Assembly: GCF_042477335.2 (NCBI RefSeq)
Contig: NC_091257.1
Location: 40,456,501 to 40,520,500 of the forward strand
DNA length: 64,000 nucleotides
DNA from: Ovis canadensis
Lineage: Eukaryota > Chordata > Mammalia > Artiodactyla > Bovidae
Direction of reading: 5' to 3'
Part shown: positions 34,965 to 47,224 of the stretch, in pieces
How positions within the stretch are numbered: position 1 is the first letter of the stretch
Layout of the letters: each line of letters starts with the position of its first letter
Translations under genes and position numbers: made by a program
The notes under the pieces: model-generated
The model's input: the letters and a program-made list of their open reading frames with translations, nothing else
Told to the model about the DNA's origin: nothing
Database searches by the model: none

Positions 34965-35169
34965 TATGTGTGTGCGCGTAGTCACTCAGTCAAACCCAAC
35001 TCTTTACGACCCCATGGACTGCAGCCCGCCAGGTGACTCTGTTCATGCGGATTCTCCAGGCAAGAATACTGGAGTGGGTTGCCATGCCCTCCCCCAGGGG
35101 ATCTTCCCAACTTGGGACTGAACCCAGGTCTCCTGCATTGCAGGCAGATTCTTTACCACCTGAGCCACC
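34965..35169 (-). mobile_element. Bov-tA SINE with 12-base target duplication
   Basis: AATTCAATAAGG is repeated exactly at 34953-34964 and 35170-35181. Sense to ENKUR, in its last intron. Confidence 0.96.
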
Positions 35170-35651
35170 AATTCAATAAGGCAGTTAATGTTTAATGTTC
35201 TCAGAAAACAACAAATTCAAAATTAGGAATCTCTTAAGGAACAACAATGGTTATTTCCATCTCTGCTTAGTTATTATTTCTTATCACAATGTACTAGAAG
35301 CCCCACTGACAAAATGATCAAACTAATTGAACTCATGCAATGAAATTTTATAAATTAATAATTTCTATTGTTCACAATGGGTACACCAATCATGTTATTT
35401 ACATAAAAATGGAAAGTAAAACAAAATGGAATATGCCTCAAAATTATGATCCCTGACACACAGATGGAAAAAGATATCTCATTCTAATGTAAACCAAAAG
35501 GAAGCTGGGGTAGATATACTTATGTCAGAAAAATCTGACTTTAAAAGTAAGACTGTAATAAGAGAAAAAGGGCATTACATAATGATAAAGCAGTTGATAC
35601 AACAAAAGTATATAACATCTGTAAATATTTATGTGCCCAACATGTGAAGTG

Positions 35652-35850
35652 AGTAAAGTGAAAGTCACTCAGTTGTGTCCAACTCTTTGAGATGCCATGG
35701 ACTATACTGTCCATGGATTTCTCCAGGCCAGAATACTGGAGTGGTTAGCCTTTCCCTTCTCCAGGGGATCTTCTCAGCCCAGGGATTGAACTCAGATTTT
35801 CCACATTGCAGGCAGATTCTTTACCAGCTGAGCCACAAGGGAAGCCCAAC
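35652..35850 (-). mobile_element. Bov-tA SINE in L1
   Basis: Minus strand; L1 sequence on both sides (TTATGTGCCCAACA, then CCCAACATAGGAGC), with CCCAACA possibly duplicated. Confidence 0.93.
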
Positions 35851-37149
35851 ATAGGAGCGTTATAATATACAAAGCAAATATTACAAATTTAAAGCAAAAA
35901 AAAGACAGCACTATGATTATAGTAGAGACTTTTAATACCCTACTTCCATTAATGAATAGATCATCCAGACAGAAAATCAGTAAGGAAGCATCGACTTTAA
36001 ATGACAGGTTATATCAGATGGATTTTTACAGAAATGTAAAAAATTTTCCATCCAAATGACTAAAAAAGCACACTCTTCTCAAGTGTACATAGAATATTCT
36101 CCAGAATATATCATATATTAGGTCACAAATCAAGTCTTAATAAATTTAAGAGGACTGAAATCATATCAAATATATTTTCTGATCACAGTGGTATGAAACT
36201 AGAAACCAACCATATGAAAAAAATTAGAAAATTCATGAATAGGTGGCAATTAAACAACATGATACTGAACAATCAATGAGTCAAAGAAGAAATCAAAGGA
36301 GAAGTTTAAAAATACCTTGAGTCAAACTAAAATGGAAATATACTAATATTTATAAGATTCAGCAAAGGCAGTTAAAAAATGGAAGTTCATAGTAGTAAAT
36401 GCCTACCTCAAGAAACAAGAACAATCCCAAATAAACAACCTAACATTGGTTAGGTTAGGAACCTCTAGGAACCAGAAAAAGAAGAACAAAGCCCGAATTT
36501 AGTAGAAGGCAATAACAAAGATTAGAACATAAGTAAATAAAATAGAGACTAAAAAGACAGCAGAAAAGATCAGTGAAATAATGACTGGTTCTTTGGAAGG
36601 ATGAACAAATTTAACACAGCTCTAGCTAGATTCACCAAGAAAAAAAGGACTCAAATAAATAAAAATAAAAGTGGAGATATTATAATCAATACCACAGAAA
36701 TACAAAGAAACATGTTGTCTACTGTGAACAATTATATGCCAACATAATGGACAGCTTAGGAGAAACAGATAAATTGCCAGAAGCATACAACGTACCAAGG
36801 CTGAATCATAAAGAAAGAGAAAATCTGGATAGACCAATTACTAGTAAGAAAATTAAATTAGTAACCAAAAACCTCCTAACAAATAAAAAGTTCAAGACCA
36901 GACAGTGGATTCTACCAAACACTCAAAGAAGACTTTTACCAATCCTTCTCAAACTCTTCAAAAAAACAGAAGAGAAGGGAACTCTTTCATACTCATTTTA
37001 TGAAGCTAGCATGATCCTTGTTCCAACATCAGACCATGGTGCCACAAAAAAAGAAAATTATAGGCCAATATCCCTTGGAACATAAATGCAAAAGTCCTCA
37101 ACAAAATATTAGCAAACTGAATTTAACAATCCATTAAAAGAACCATATA

Positions 37150-37542
37150 CAAACATACTTTGGAGATATATCAGGCTTGGTTCCAGACCACTTCAATAAA
37201 ACAAAAAACCCACCCTGGGTTGGGATCTAGGGAGGAGGAAATGACAACCCATTCCAGTATTCTTGCCTGGAGAATTCCATGGACAGAGGAGCCTGAGAGG
37301 GTCACAGAGAGTTGGACACGACTGAATGACTGAGCACCCACATGCACACTATATCATAGTCTATCAAGTGTGCAATAGCATTATGTCTTAAAAAACAAAT
37401 ACTTGAATAAAAAAATACTATATTGCTAAAAAATGTTAACCGTCATATGATAGTGCAGGGTTATGACAAACTTTCAATTTGTAAAAATCTCAATGTCTGT
37501 GAAGCACAATAAAACGAAGTACAAGACGACAAGGTATGCCGG
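37150..37542 (+). repeat. Tigger1-type DNA transposon, internally deleted
   Basis: Left end CAAACATACTTTGGAGATAT and right end AACGAAGTACAAGACGACAA then GGTATGCCGG are the Tigger1 termini, flanked by TA. Inner cues GTGTGCAATAGCATTATGTC and ATATTGCTAAAAAATGTTAA confirm it. Lies inside L1 and itself contains a SINE. Confidence 0.88.
37210..37349 (+). mobile_element. Bov-tA SINE, partial, in Tigger1
   Basis: ACCCTGGGTTGGGATCTAGG to GACTGAGCACCCACATGCAC; head missing. Confidence 0.88.
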
Positions 37543-37877
37543 TACTGTAATCAAGTGGGATTTATCCTAAGGGTGCAACATCCACGAATCAGTCCATGTG
37601 ATATGCTACATTAATAAAATAAATGATAAAAATCATTTGAGCACCTCAACTGATATAGAGAAAGCATGATAAAATTCAGCTTCCATTTATGATTAAAAAA
37701 CTCTCCACAAGGTACACATAGAGGAAACATACCTCAACATAATAAAGGTCAAATATGACAAGCCCATAGCTAACATCATACTCAATAGTAAAAAGCTAAA
37801 AGTTTTTCTTCTAAGATCAGGAATAAAACAAAGATGCCTACTCTTGACACTTTTATTTAACATGGTATTAGAAGTTG

Positions 37878-39459
37878 TAGAAGAACTGTACAAAAAAGAT
37901 CTTCACAACCAAGATAATCACGATGGTGTGATCACTCACCTAGAGCCAGACATCCTGGAATGTGAAGTCAAGTGGGCCTTAGAAAGCACCACTATGAACA
38001 AGGCTAGTGGAGGTGATGGAATTCCAGTTGAGCTATTTCAAATCCTGAAAGATGATGCTGTGAAAGTGCTGCAATATGCCAGCAAATTTGGAAAACTCAG
38101 CAGTGGCCACAGGACTGGAAAAGGTCAGTTTTCATTCCAATCTCAAAGAAAGGCAATGCCAAAGAATGCTCAAACTACCACACAATTGCACTCATCTCAC
38201 ATGCGAGTAAAGTAATGCTCAAAATTCTCCAAGCCAGGCTTCAACAATATGTGAACCGTGAACTTCCAGATGTTCACGCTGGTTTTAGAAAAGGCAGAGG
38301 AACCACAGATCAAATTGCCAACATCTGCTGGATCATCAAAAAAAGCAAGAGAGTTCTAGAAAAACATCTATTTCTGCTTTATTGACTATGCCAAAGCCTT
38401 TGACTGTGTGGATCACAATAAACTGTGGAAAATTCTGAAAGAGATGGGAATACCAGACCACCTGACCTGCCTCTTGAGAAATCTGTATGCAGGTCAGGAA
38501 GCAACAGTTAGAACTGGACATGGACCAACAGACTGGTTCCAAATAGGAAAAGGAGTACGTCAAGGCTGTATATTGTCACCCTGCTTATTTAACTTATATG
38601 CAGAGTACATCATGAGAAATGCTGGGCTGGATGAAGCACAAGCTGGAATCAAGATTGCCAGGAGAAATATCAATAGCCTCAGATATGCAGATGATACCAC
38701 CCTTATGGCAGAAAGTGAAAGGAACTAAAAAGTCTCTTGATGAAAGTGAAAGAGGAGAGGGAAAAGCTGGCTTAAAACTCAGCATTCAGAAAATGAAGAT
38801 CATGGCATCTGGTCCCATCACTTCATGGCAAACAGATGAGGAAACAGTGGCTGACTTTATTTTTCTGGGCTCCAAAATCACTGCAGATGGTGACTGCAGC
38901 CATGAAATTAAAAGACGCTTACTTCTTGGAAGGAAAGTTATGAACAACCTAGATAGCATATTGAAAAGCAGAGACATTACTTTGCCAACAAATGTCTGTC
39001 TAGTCAAGGCTATGGTTTTTCCAGTGGTCATGAATGGATGTGAGAGTTGGACTGTGAAGAAAGCTGAGCGCCGAAGAATTGATGCTTTTGAACTGTGGTG
39101 TTAAGAGAAGACTCTTGAGAGTCCCTTGGACTGCAAGGAGATCCAACCAGTCCATTCTAAAGGAAATCAGTCCTGGGTGTTGTTCATTGGAAGGACTGAT
39201 GCTGAAGCTGAAACTCCAATACTTTGGCCACCTCATGTAAAGAGTTCACTCCTTGGAAAAGACCTGGATGCTGGGATGGATTGGGGGCAGGAGGAGAAGG
39301 GGACGGCAGAGGATGTGATGGCTGGATGGCATCACCGACTCAATGGACATGAGTTTGAGTGAACTCCAGGAGTTGGTGATGGACAGGGAGGCCTGGCGTG
39401 TTGAGATTCATGGGGTCGCAAAGAGTCGGACACAACTGAGTGACTGAGCTGAGCTGAGC
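37878..39459 (+). mobile_element. BovB LINE, 5'-truncated
   Basis: Starts at GAAGAACTGTACAAAAAAGA within L1 and covers most of the reverse transcriptase (FIDYAKAFDCVDH, LFNLYAEYIM and an intact YADDTTLMAE) to a GAGCT-type tail. Frames are broken at several points, so no full protein is possible. Antisense to ENKUR. Confidence 0.95.
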
Positions 39460-40896
39460 CAGAGATCAAGAGTGGCATAATTTAAAATTATTGATTACAG
39501 AAAAGAAAGAAAATGTAGTCCTTAAAAAGCATGGCTATACATTTAGATTTATGAGGGAATTAGAACTGTCTTATATAATGATACCTTCATAATAAGCCCT
39601 CAAAGTACAATCTTGTAAACTTCCAGGGGACAAAATGGTTTATTTCCATGTTAAGATAAAAATGACTACAGGATTGGACACACTTTATAGAGAAGATTTG
39701 TTGAGAAAAAAGGCTACAGATGTTGAACATTTCTTGAGAGAGATTACATCAAGGAAAAAGAAGGAAAAATATCTTTTAAATTTTAAAAAGAGGGAGATGG
39801 GTTAACACAGTTCTTAATAGTGTTTGAGAAGTATTCCAAAAAGAAGTCTTCAAAAGAGTTCTATTTTTCCATAGCCTTTCATTATGAAATGGGAAATGTG
39901 TTTCCACAGTGCTCTACAGGGGTGCCCACTGCAGAGGTGAAATCTATGTATTTATACACTTTGAAATATCAAAGGTTTTTTTCAAAGCTCCTTGCGTGAT
40001 ATTTCCCTATTACTTGTGGTCACAGCAGCTATACGTTTCACAGTATTTCTTTTTAAAGGAGAGTTTGCTTTATATTCTAGTTTGTACAATAACATTTGGT
40101 TCAAAGTCAACTGCTAGGTATGGGAACTAAATGTGATTATATTGAAATAACCTCTTTCTGCTTTTTAGTTATTTCATTTAAAAAAGTCTTTTATGCACTG
40201 CAGCAATACTGATTTTCCCTTATTTTTATATCTTAACTTTTCTTCCTTCTGGTCTGATACTGAAGCAATATTGTTAATTTTGGGAAAACTTCATACAGGG
40301 AGAAGCTGTCATAAAATAGTAAGAAGTGTCTTCAGCTCCAGGCTCCTCTGCTGCCACCCCACCCCCATCCATTTTTTACCTTCTAGTCCTGCTCTGTAAC
40401 CAGGTGGTGGGGGTTAGGGTAAGAGTATTAATCCCTATGGGCTGCTCTTTCCCCATTGTTTGTCCCCAGCCGATGCCTGAGTTCAGCCAAGGAGGGCACT
40501 GGTGGGAGGAAAGTGAGCTTGGGGCATTTCTACCCCCTCCCTCGATGTCACGTGGACACAACTGGCCCTTCCATTTGTGACTACCATGCCCGTCAGGGAC
40601 CCCTCTCCAAGCTCCGGCTCCCACCTGGCTCTGGTAATGCTGTTTCCAGACCCTGCCTTTCCAGCCTAGGGTGGTGGTGATTCCCACTGTTCCTAGTCCT
40701 GGGTGCCTCAATGTTCCTCGCTGGTTCCCTTAGCGCTGCTTCACCTCTGTAAACAGCTCCTTTGTAAATCCTCTTCAGAATCCCTGTCTAGCATGTTTTC
40801 TGAATCCCTGGTGGATAGAGCTTCCATCTGTGCACGTGTGTGCTATGTGGTGAGAAAACACCTCCCTGGGAACTGGCTGATGTGAGTTTTAGTCCC
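39460..40896. other. ENKUR intron stretch, nothing recognised
   Basis: 40320-40700 is moderately G+C-rich with opposed open frames, without start context or relatives. Confidence 0.4.
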
Positions 40897-41115
40897 TCTT
40901 TGTTGCTGTTGTTTAGTTTGCTCAGTTCTGTCCGACTCTTTGTAACCCCACGGACTGTAGCCTGTCAGGCTCCTCTGTCCATGGGATTCTCTAGGCAAGC
41001 TTTCTGGAGTGGGTTGCCATTTCCTTCTCCAGGGTATCTTACCGACTTAGGGATCAAACCTGCATCTCCTACATTGACAGGTGGATTCTTTACCACTGAG
41101 CCACCAGGGAAGCTG
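40897..41115 (-). mobile_element. Bov-tA SINE
   Basis: Minus strand; ends CTGAGCCACCAGGGAAGCTG on plus. Confidence 0.94.
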
Positions 41116-41159
41116 TCCCTCTTTAGCTAGTTGTTAATTTTGTGAACCAGGGCGAATGT

Positions 41160-41275
41160 AAACCAGACTCCAAGCTCCCTGACGGTAAGGATCGCAACAG
41201 TATCCTTTGGGCTGGGTAGAAGGCCTGGAACATGGTAGATGTTCAGGAGATGAATGGATGGATGGATGAACAAAA
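41160..41275 (+). repeat. L2 3' end fragment
   Basis: CCAAGCTCCCTGACGGTAAG, then GGCCTGGAACATGGTAGATG and a GATGAATGGATGGATGGATG tail. Confidence 0.75.
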
Positions 41276-41504
41276 GAGCCCACGTAATATATTTGCATTT
41301 TATATCCTCACCTGGGAAATGAGAAGTTTGGAATCTTTAGGCCAGATGATTCCTTCCTGGATAATGGGACTGACTGTAATTCTAAAGAACAAGCAGAATG
41401 AATCCTACTCGGGGACATGTGAACATATTGTCACAGAACTACAAGCAGCTCAACCAGGGGAGGGAGCAGTGTTCAGGTTTGTGAGAAGCAGAGCCAGTGG
41501 CTTT

Positions 41505-41518
41505 GTTACCATGGCAGC
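41505..41518. promoter_or_regulatory. X-box-like RFX motif in ENKUR intron
   Basis: GTTACCATGGCAGC differs at one base from the palindromic RFX X-box GTTRCCATGGYAAC. RFX factors drive ciliary genes and ENKUR is ciliary, but a chance match is likely enough that this is only a candidate. Confidence 0.3.
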
Positions 41519-41924
41519 TACACTACTCAGGCTAATAAGGCATCCAAGGTGGGGTCAGCTACTGTCCATCAGAGTGTATGCAAAGAAACTGCATGACCAC
41601 ATTAGGAATCCAAGGATTGCTGACCTACTACGGAGGTGCCTGAGCAAAGAGCCTTTTCCTTCCCAGGGAAGTTCTTCCTCTCTTTCCCTATCTTTCAGCA
41701 TTATTTAGATACAAAATGGCTTTCACAAAAGCACATAAGTTTTAAGAATGGCAGAGTCAGAAAGAAGGAGGGAAGAAAGGAGAGAAAGAGTGGGGGAGGG
41801 AGGGAGGGAAATAAGAGCAGGGCTCTTCCTGAAAGTGACAGGCAGCGACGTCTGCTAGCCTTCTTGCCTGCCTGTCCTCCCTTCTTCTTTCCAGTGCACT
41901 ATTATTAACCATCCGGGTTTACAC

Positions 41925-41998
41925 TGGGCACCAAGTTAGACAATGCAGAGACTGCTGACCACAGAGAGACTTGGTTCCTGCCCTCAGGCCACTTCTGT
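41925..41998 (-). repeat. L2 3' end fragment
   Basis: Plus strand CTGGGCACCAAGTTAGACAA to TTGGTTCCTGCCCTCAGGCC is the reverse complement of the L2 3' end. Confidence 0.6.
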
Positions 41999-42159
41999 CA
42001 CGTGGGATACTCTCTTACTCTTCAGTTTAAAGCCCAGCTAAAGACCTACCTACATCTTGCAGTGGGTGTTCATGCCTGGGAACCTTATAAAACATGATCT
42101 GTACATAGACACATATCTCTGTATGTACACACATCCAGAGCACCTCTCATCAACTAAAT

Positions 42160-42265
42160 CACAACATTATTCAGAGCAGAAATTTTATCTTATGATCCTT
42201 GGGGCTTAGCATGATACTCTATGCCGAACAGGTATTTAATAAATGTTTATTGATGATTATGATGA
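42160..42265 (+). repeat. L2 3' end fragment
   Basis: CAGAGCAGAAATTTTATCTT, then ACAGGTATTTAATAAATGTT and TATTGATGATTATGATGA. Confidence 0.75.
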
Positions 42266-42809
42266 CACTGATAAAATGTTAAGAATTTATAACAGCATAT
42301 GAATCCATTTTTCAATAGAAATTAACATAAAATATATTTTTTTCTGTTTTGAAAAGGTCACTAGAAATTGTTTTGTAGAAAGCTTTCACAGTAACAAAAC
42401 AAGGACTAAAGTACTATTTTTACCTCTATAAGAGACAGGATGACTCTAGAAGAATATAAGTAGATGCTTACTAAATACTCTCTAAAGATGATTGAGCAAC
42501 TATGCTCATATCCCCCAAATATTTTAAATGCTTCAGATAAAAGTCTTGCATTAAAAACTCCAACATAAGTGTCTTTAAGTCTATTTTAGTCAAAATAAAG
42601 AAAACATAGGTAAAACCTAACACTTGGTTATTTTAAAATCCAGACATTTGCTTATAAGAAAGAAAAAAAAAGTTGGTCTAGGGACAGGACAGTTTGAATT
42701 ATTCTACAGCTCCACCTAGTGAAAAATATCTATTTAGGAATATTATTTTTGAAAAATTCAGGGCCATGGGAATGGAAATAAAAATGCTTTTTTGCTTTAT
42801 TTATGCATA
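42266..42809. other. ENKUR intron stretch, nothing recognised
   Basis: AT-rich, no element or open frame of note. Confidence 0.4.
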
Positions 42810-43238
42810 TTCATGTAAGAGTTGGACTATAAAGAAAGCTGAGCGCCGAAGAATTGATGCTTTTGAACTGTGGTGTTGGAGAAGACTCTTGAGAGTCCCT
42901 TGGACTGCAAGGAGATCCAACCAGTCCATCCCAAAGGAGATTGGTCCTGGGTGTTCATCTGAAGGACTGATGTTGAAGTTGAAACTCCAGTACTTTAGCC
43001 ACCTGATGCAAAGAGCTGACTCATTTGAAAAGACCCTGATGCTGGGAAAGATTGAGGGCAGGAGGAGAAAGGGACGACAGAGGATGAGATGGTTGGATGG
43101 CATTATCAACTCGATGGACATGGGTTTGGGTGGACTCCGGGAGTTGGTGATGGACAGGGAGGCCTGGCGTGCTGCCATTCATGGGGTCGCAAAGAGTCAG
43201 ACACGACTGAGCAGCTGAACTGAACTGAACTGAACTGA
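42810..43238 (+). mobile_element. BovB 3' fragment with intact C-terminal frame
   Basis: An uninterrupted frame from [20 protein letters not shown] to [11 protein letters not shown] and a stop covers the last about 130 residues of the BovB polyprotein. A (CTGAA)n tail follows. Young-looking. It ends 284 bases from an ENKUR exon, antisense to it. Confidence 0.94.
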
Positions 43239-43521
43239 TGCATATTTATTGAAGGAGAAGGTGAACTTTCTTATGACACTACTCAGGAAAAAACAGAAGC
43301 TCACTCAGTCAGAAAAGAATTATTATTCAACAATCCCTATATTACAACATTTTGCTCTTCCCAAAGAAACAGCTTTGCTGCATGTAATTGTCACTGTAAC
43401 CAAAAGACAGTGTTCTGATTTCAAAAATCAAAGCGCTGGCCTTAATGATCATTGATGTTAGGCCCTCCTTTCAGAAATGTTCCAAAGAATTCCACGCAGA
43501 TGTGAATTACAGAATGCTTAC

Positions 43522-43668
43522 CTGCAGAACTGCATCCCTTTCTTCATCAGATAGCCTTTTCATAGCTGCTTTCCTGAGGTTTTCCTGGATATAGTTATCG
43601 TATTCTTCTTGGGCTTTCTTCACTTCCTCGTTTCGCTTACATATATATTCAGGTGTGACACCATAATC
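43522..43668 (-). CDS. ENKUR: ENKUR coding exon (residues about 150-198)
   Basis: This 147-base phase-0 exon encodes 49 residues, from DYGVTPEYICKRNEE to SDEERDAVLQ. It starts after a T-run and TTTATAAG and ends in CAG before GTAAGC. It begins the C-terminal enkurin domain: a charged, helical region rich in K, E and Q. Human enkurin reads almost the same (DYGVTPEYICKRNEEIKKAQ). The open frame extends into neither intron. Confidence 0.97.
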
Positions 43669-43959
43669 CTTATAAAGATTTTTCAGAAAAAAAAAAAAAT
43701 CCTGAAAGTTACCTTATATACACGTACATACCAAGCAAAGATTAGGAGCAAAAGAAATGTTACAGACTTAAAGCTTTTGCTCAAAACACTGCAAATTGAC
43801 AAGTCAGTGATTTTTTTTTTCCTATTGGGAACTAGTAGCTTTTATCTTGAGGTCTCTTTTGCATAACTTTGTTTTGTTTTTGTTTTTTTTTTTAAGAAAG
43901 ATAAATGCTTCTAATGCATTGTAAAAACAGACCCTTAAAACTACTAGGCACATCTGCTT

Positions 43960-44090
43960 TAAGAAAAATAAAAATAAAAAAAAAGTCAGCTGAAGTAAAA
44001 AAAAAAAAACAAAAAAACACAGACTCAGAAAATTCAAAATAAAGGTGAATAAAACCAAAAAAAAAAAAAAAAGAAAAGAAAAAAAATGAC
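43960..44090. repeat. A-rich low-complexity tract
   Basis: Several A runs separated by short spacers, with no adjoining retroelement recognised. Confidence 0.75.
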
Positions 44091-44261
44091 TTGGGCCCCT
44101 AAGGTTGTTTTTGGAAATACAAAATACAATTTTAGGCTCCTGGGCTGCTTATAAGGACTGACAATGAAGCAATCAGCTGTGATTCAAAAGTTAGTGAATG
44201 TGTTGCCACCACTGTGCAGAGACACAGAACTACTCCCTGTTCATTCTCCAAAAAAACTATT

Positions 44262-44470
44262 TGAGGATGTACTTGGTGGTAGCTACACTAGTGAATAAGA
44301 AAGGCAGTTTCTGTCCTCACAGAATGTATTTTCTGTGGGGAAAAAAGCTTATCAAAAAGGGATTATAAAATAATATTTATAAATACAGTAAGAAGAAAGA
44401 GAGTCATGAGAGCTAATTGAGATAAAATGTCAGGGAAGATCTCTCTGAGGAAGCTGCTGTTGAGAGATAT
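44262..44470 (-). repeat. L2 fragment
   Basis: Reverse complement of L2 3' region: plus CTGTCCTCACAGAATGTATT, then CAGGGAAGATCTCTCTGAGG. Confidence 0.65.
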
Positions 44471-44636
44471 GAGTCATTGAAACTATGCACAAATATCCTG
44501 GTTCTTCTCCTTGGAGGCAATACTTCCCTGCTCCCCTTTCAATTAAGATGTAGCCATGCGACCAGCATTACCCCGTGCGAGTGCAAGTAACTTCTGTCCT
44601 TTTTGAATCTTATGAATTAATGGATGACTTGCCATG

Positions 44637-44681
44637 TTCTTTTTCTCTCTGGTATGATGATTTCTTTTTCTCTCTGGTATG
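44637..44681. repeat. Short tandem duplication
   Basis: TTCTTTTTCTCTCTGGTATG occurs at 44637-44656 and again at 44662-44681, a 25-base period. Confidence 0.9.
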
Positions 44682-45227
44682 CTTTGGGTTGCTGGGTCTT
44701 GGAATGAGGATCAGAAGTAGAGCTCCCAGCAACCCTCAAAGTACATGCAGCACAAGGAAGCACTAAAACTTAGTTACTTTTAGTTACTTAAATTTGGGGG
44801 TTATTTGTTAGCCACAGCATAACCCAACCTAATCCTGACTGAACAAGGGATAGAAACCTTAGCTATTAATATAAATGTGCTCTGGAAAGTTGCAAAGCAC
44901 TATACCGATAAACTCTAAGAGCTCAGTACTCTGAGCATTTAGTTATTAGTACTTTGGGTAAATTAGTTCAATAGTAACCAGTTCAGTCCACTTCAGGAAA
45001 CACTGAGGGCAACACCTCTTTTCGGCTCAGTACAATCAGTGAGGTTCATAATAATGATTCTGTGTCATCACAAGAGATTATATTTGGCATATTCTGTTTA
45101 AGAAAAAGAACTACCTCACAGATGAGGAAAAGCTGCAGTGATCTGAAATATTCTCATGTGCTGGATCATTGACAGCTAATGCATATTATTAATATTAATA
45201 ATTGCATATATTATAATATCCACTCAT

Positions 45228-45385
45228 CATTGAATTTTCACTAGGTGCCAGGTATTGTGTCAAGTGCTTAACATATTTTATATCATTTAATCCTCACAAT
45301 GCTGGGATAAATCTAATAACTTGTTAAAAAAAATCATGGAGTTAAGAAAGTGGCAGAGTTAGAATTTGAAATGCTGTCTTACTAT
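45228..45385 (-). repeat. MIR SINE
   Basis: Plus strand CTAGGTGCCAGGTATTGTGT, TCATTTAATCCTCACAATGC and AAGTGGCAGAGTTAGAATTT are the reverse of MIR in order. Confidence 0.8.
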
Positions 45386-46248
45386 TATCTCTGTATGACT
45401 CAGGCCAACATCCATGTTTCACTGCCAACACAAATTGCCCTCATGGCCCAAATAGGCACACAATACTTTACTTGGAACTAAAACATGAGGTTCACTCATT
45501 TTTAAAAAGTGGCATCGCCCTAAAAAGGACCTACTGTCTCACGTAACAATAAAAGATTTTAAAACTTAACTCTGATAAGTGGAAAGTAAGCTGAGTTAGT
45601 CCTTCCTGAGCTCTGACTGCTTAGCCACCAAGAGTATTACTAGGAGCAGAGACTCTGCATTGCTTGGTAGACAAGCTCAGGTAGACTAACCTAGCATTTT
45701 TCTGTCTCTGTGATGGAGACTTAATTTCCTGTTCAAGGCAGAAAATGTATTGAAGTGGGCAGCTTACACAGAATGCAGCCATGAGGAGGGGGGACACAGA
45801 GCATGGTCATCAAAGGAGAAGGGGTGTTTTGTGTGTGTGTGGGAGATGGTGGAGAAATGATGGTGGAAATGGTTTTAAAAAGCCAGGAGAAAGAAATTTC
45901 TGCTTTTCCACACCCTATGGGACAGGAAGTCTGAGCAGCCTCCAGGGGCCACAGCAGGAGGAAGTATCAAAGAGAAGCTGGAAATCTTCATTGTCATGTG
46001 CTGCCAACTCCTAGACTCCTACTGAGGTGTCTTAGCCAACTGAGCATCAGGGGTTTTTCAGGGACTAAGCAGTTTTTCTCTAACAACGGCCTTGAGGCTC
46101 CTGTTTTGATTGTGAACAGGCATTGGATTCATCATGGTGGATCACCGGATGAACTTAATGCAAGCCCCTCAACCATCACTATTACAATTTCCTTTTTACT
46201 CTTCCTTCTTCCTTTCCTTTCTTTTTTGCCACAAGTTATTATTAAGCA
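45386..46248. other. ENKUR intron stretch, nothing recognised
   Basis: Opposed short frames only; a GTGTGTGTGT tract at 45829-45842. Confidence 0.4.
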
Positions 46249-46612
46249 TAGGCTTCCCCGGTAGTTCAGAGGTAAAGAATCTGCCTACAAGGCTGGAGCC
46301 ACAGGAGACGTGGGTTCAATCCATGGCTTGGGAAGATCCCCTGAAGGAGGGCATGGCAACCCACTCCAGTGTTCTTGCCTGAAGAATCCCATGGACAGAG
46401 AGGAGGCTGGTGGGTTATGGTCCACAAGGTCACAAAGAGTTGGACACTACTGAAGCAACTGAGCACGCACACATTATATTATGTACTGGAGAAAGAAATG
46501 GCAACCCACTCCAGTATTCTTCCCTGGAGAATCCCATGGACAGAGGAGCCTGGCAGGCTACAGTCCATGGAGTCACAAAGACTTAGACGTGACTGAGTGA
46601 CTGAGCACGCTC
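46249..46612 (+). mobile_element. Bov-tA SINE plus a second BovA unit
   Basis: A complete Bov-tA (46249-46475) is followed after about 11 bases by another BovA body without a head (46487-46612). Confidence 0.93.
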
Positions 46613-47027
46613 ACTATTATGCATTACTATTCTTTAGAATTTTGTACTCATACTATGTGTGTTTCCAGCATTTTTGTGTTTCATAAACATGCAAAATAAA
46701 ATAGATTTCATGTAAGGCATTTTTCATAAGCTTTTTAAGCTTTAAACTTCTACATTTAAACAGCTAAACCCATGCTTCTATAATTTTCACCAATGAAATC
46801 ATATGCTTATCTGATAAGCACCTTTTCAGATAGAAATGAAGGTCCTGAAAAGACTAGAAGGTTGTTTAATACTTTCAAGGTCTGTTTTACTCCACACACA
46901 AGTGAATATATTCAAACTGAAATAGTACCGTGAATTATTTACACTACACTGATAGGATGGACAGTTCTAAAGCTGTTTTCCTCTTCATTTCTCTCATTCT
47001 GTTACAAAGATCATGTAAAGTAAAAGA

Positions 47028-47224
47028 AAGTGAAAGTGAAAGTCGGACTCAGTCATGTCCAACTCTTTATGACCCCATGGACTATACAGTCCATGGGATT
47101 TCCCAGGCAAGAATACTGGAGTTGCCTTGCCCTCCTCCAGGGGATCTTCCTAACCCAGGGATCGACTCCAGGTCTCCCACACTGTGGGCAGATTCTTTAC
47201 CATCTGAGCCACCACGGAAGCCCA
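47028..47224 (-). mobile_element. Bov-tA SINE
   Basis: Minus strand; preceded on plus by GAAAGTGAAAGTGAAAGTC and ends GAGCCACCACGGAAGCCC. Confidence 0.94.

Larger units (their letters stand above)
35455..37877 (+). mobile_element. Old L1 ORF2 segment, interrupted
   Basis: Follows L1 ORF2 from ACAGATGGAAAAAGATATCT through TACCAATCCTTCTCAAACTC and CAACAAAATATTAGCAAACT to CTTTTATTTAACATGGTATT. Frame is heavily broken. Antisense to ENKUR. Holds a Bov-tA (35652-35850) and a Tigger1 (37150-37542), and is cut off by a BovB at about 37878. Confidence 0.88.

Noticed and set aside
40326..40711. Opposed open frames in a moderately GC-rich patch
   Set aside because: Mirror frames, no start context, no relatives and no CpG-island density.
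41232..41708. 158-codon plus-strand open frame
   Set aside because: It begins inside an L2 tail, has no family resemblance and runs opposite to ENKUR in its intron.
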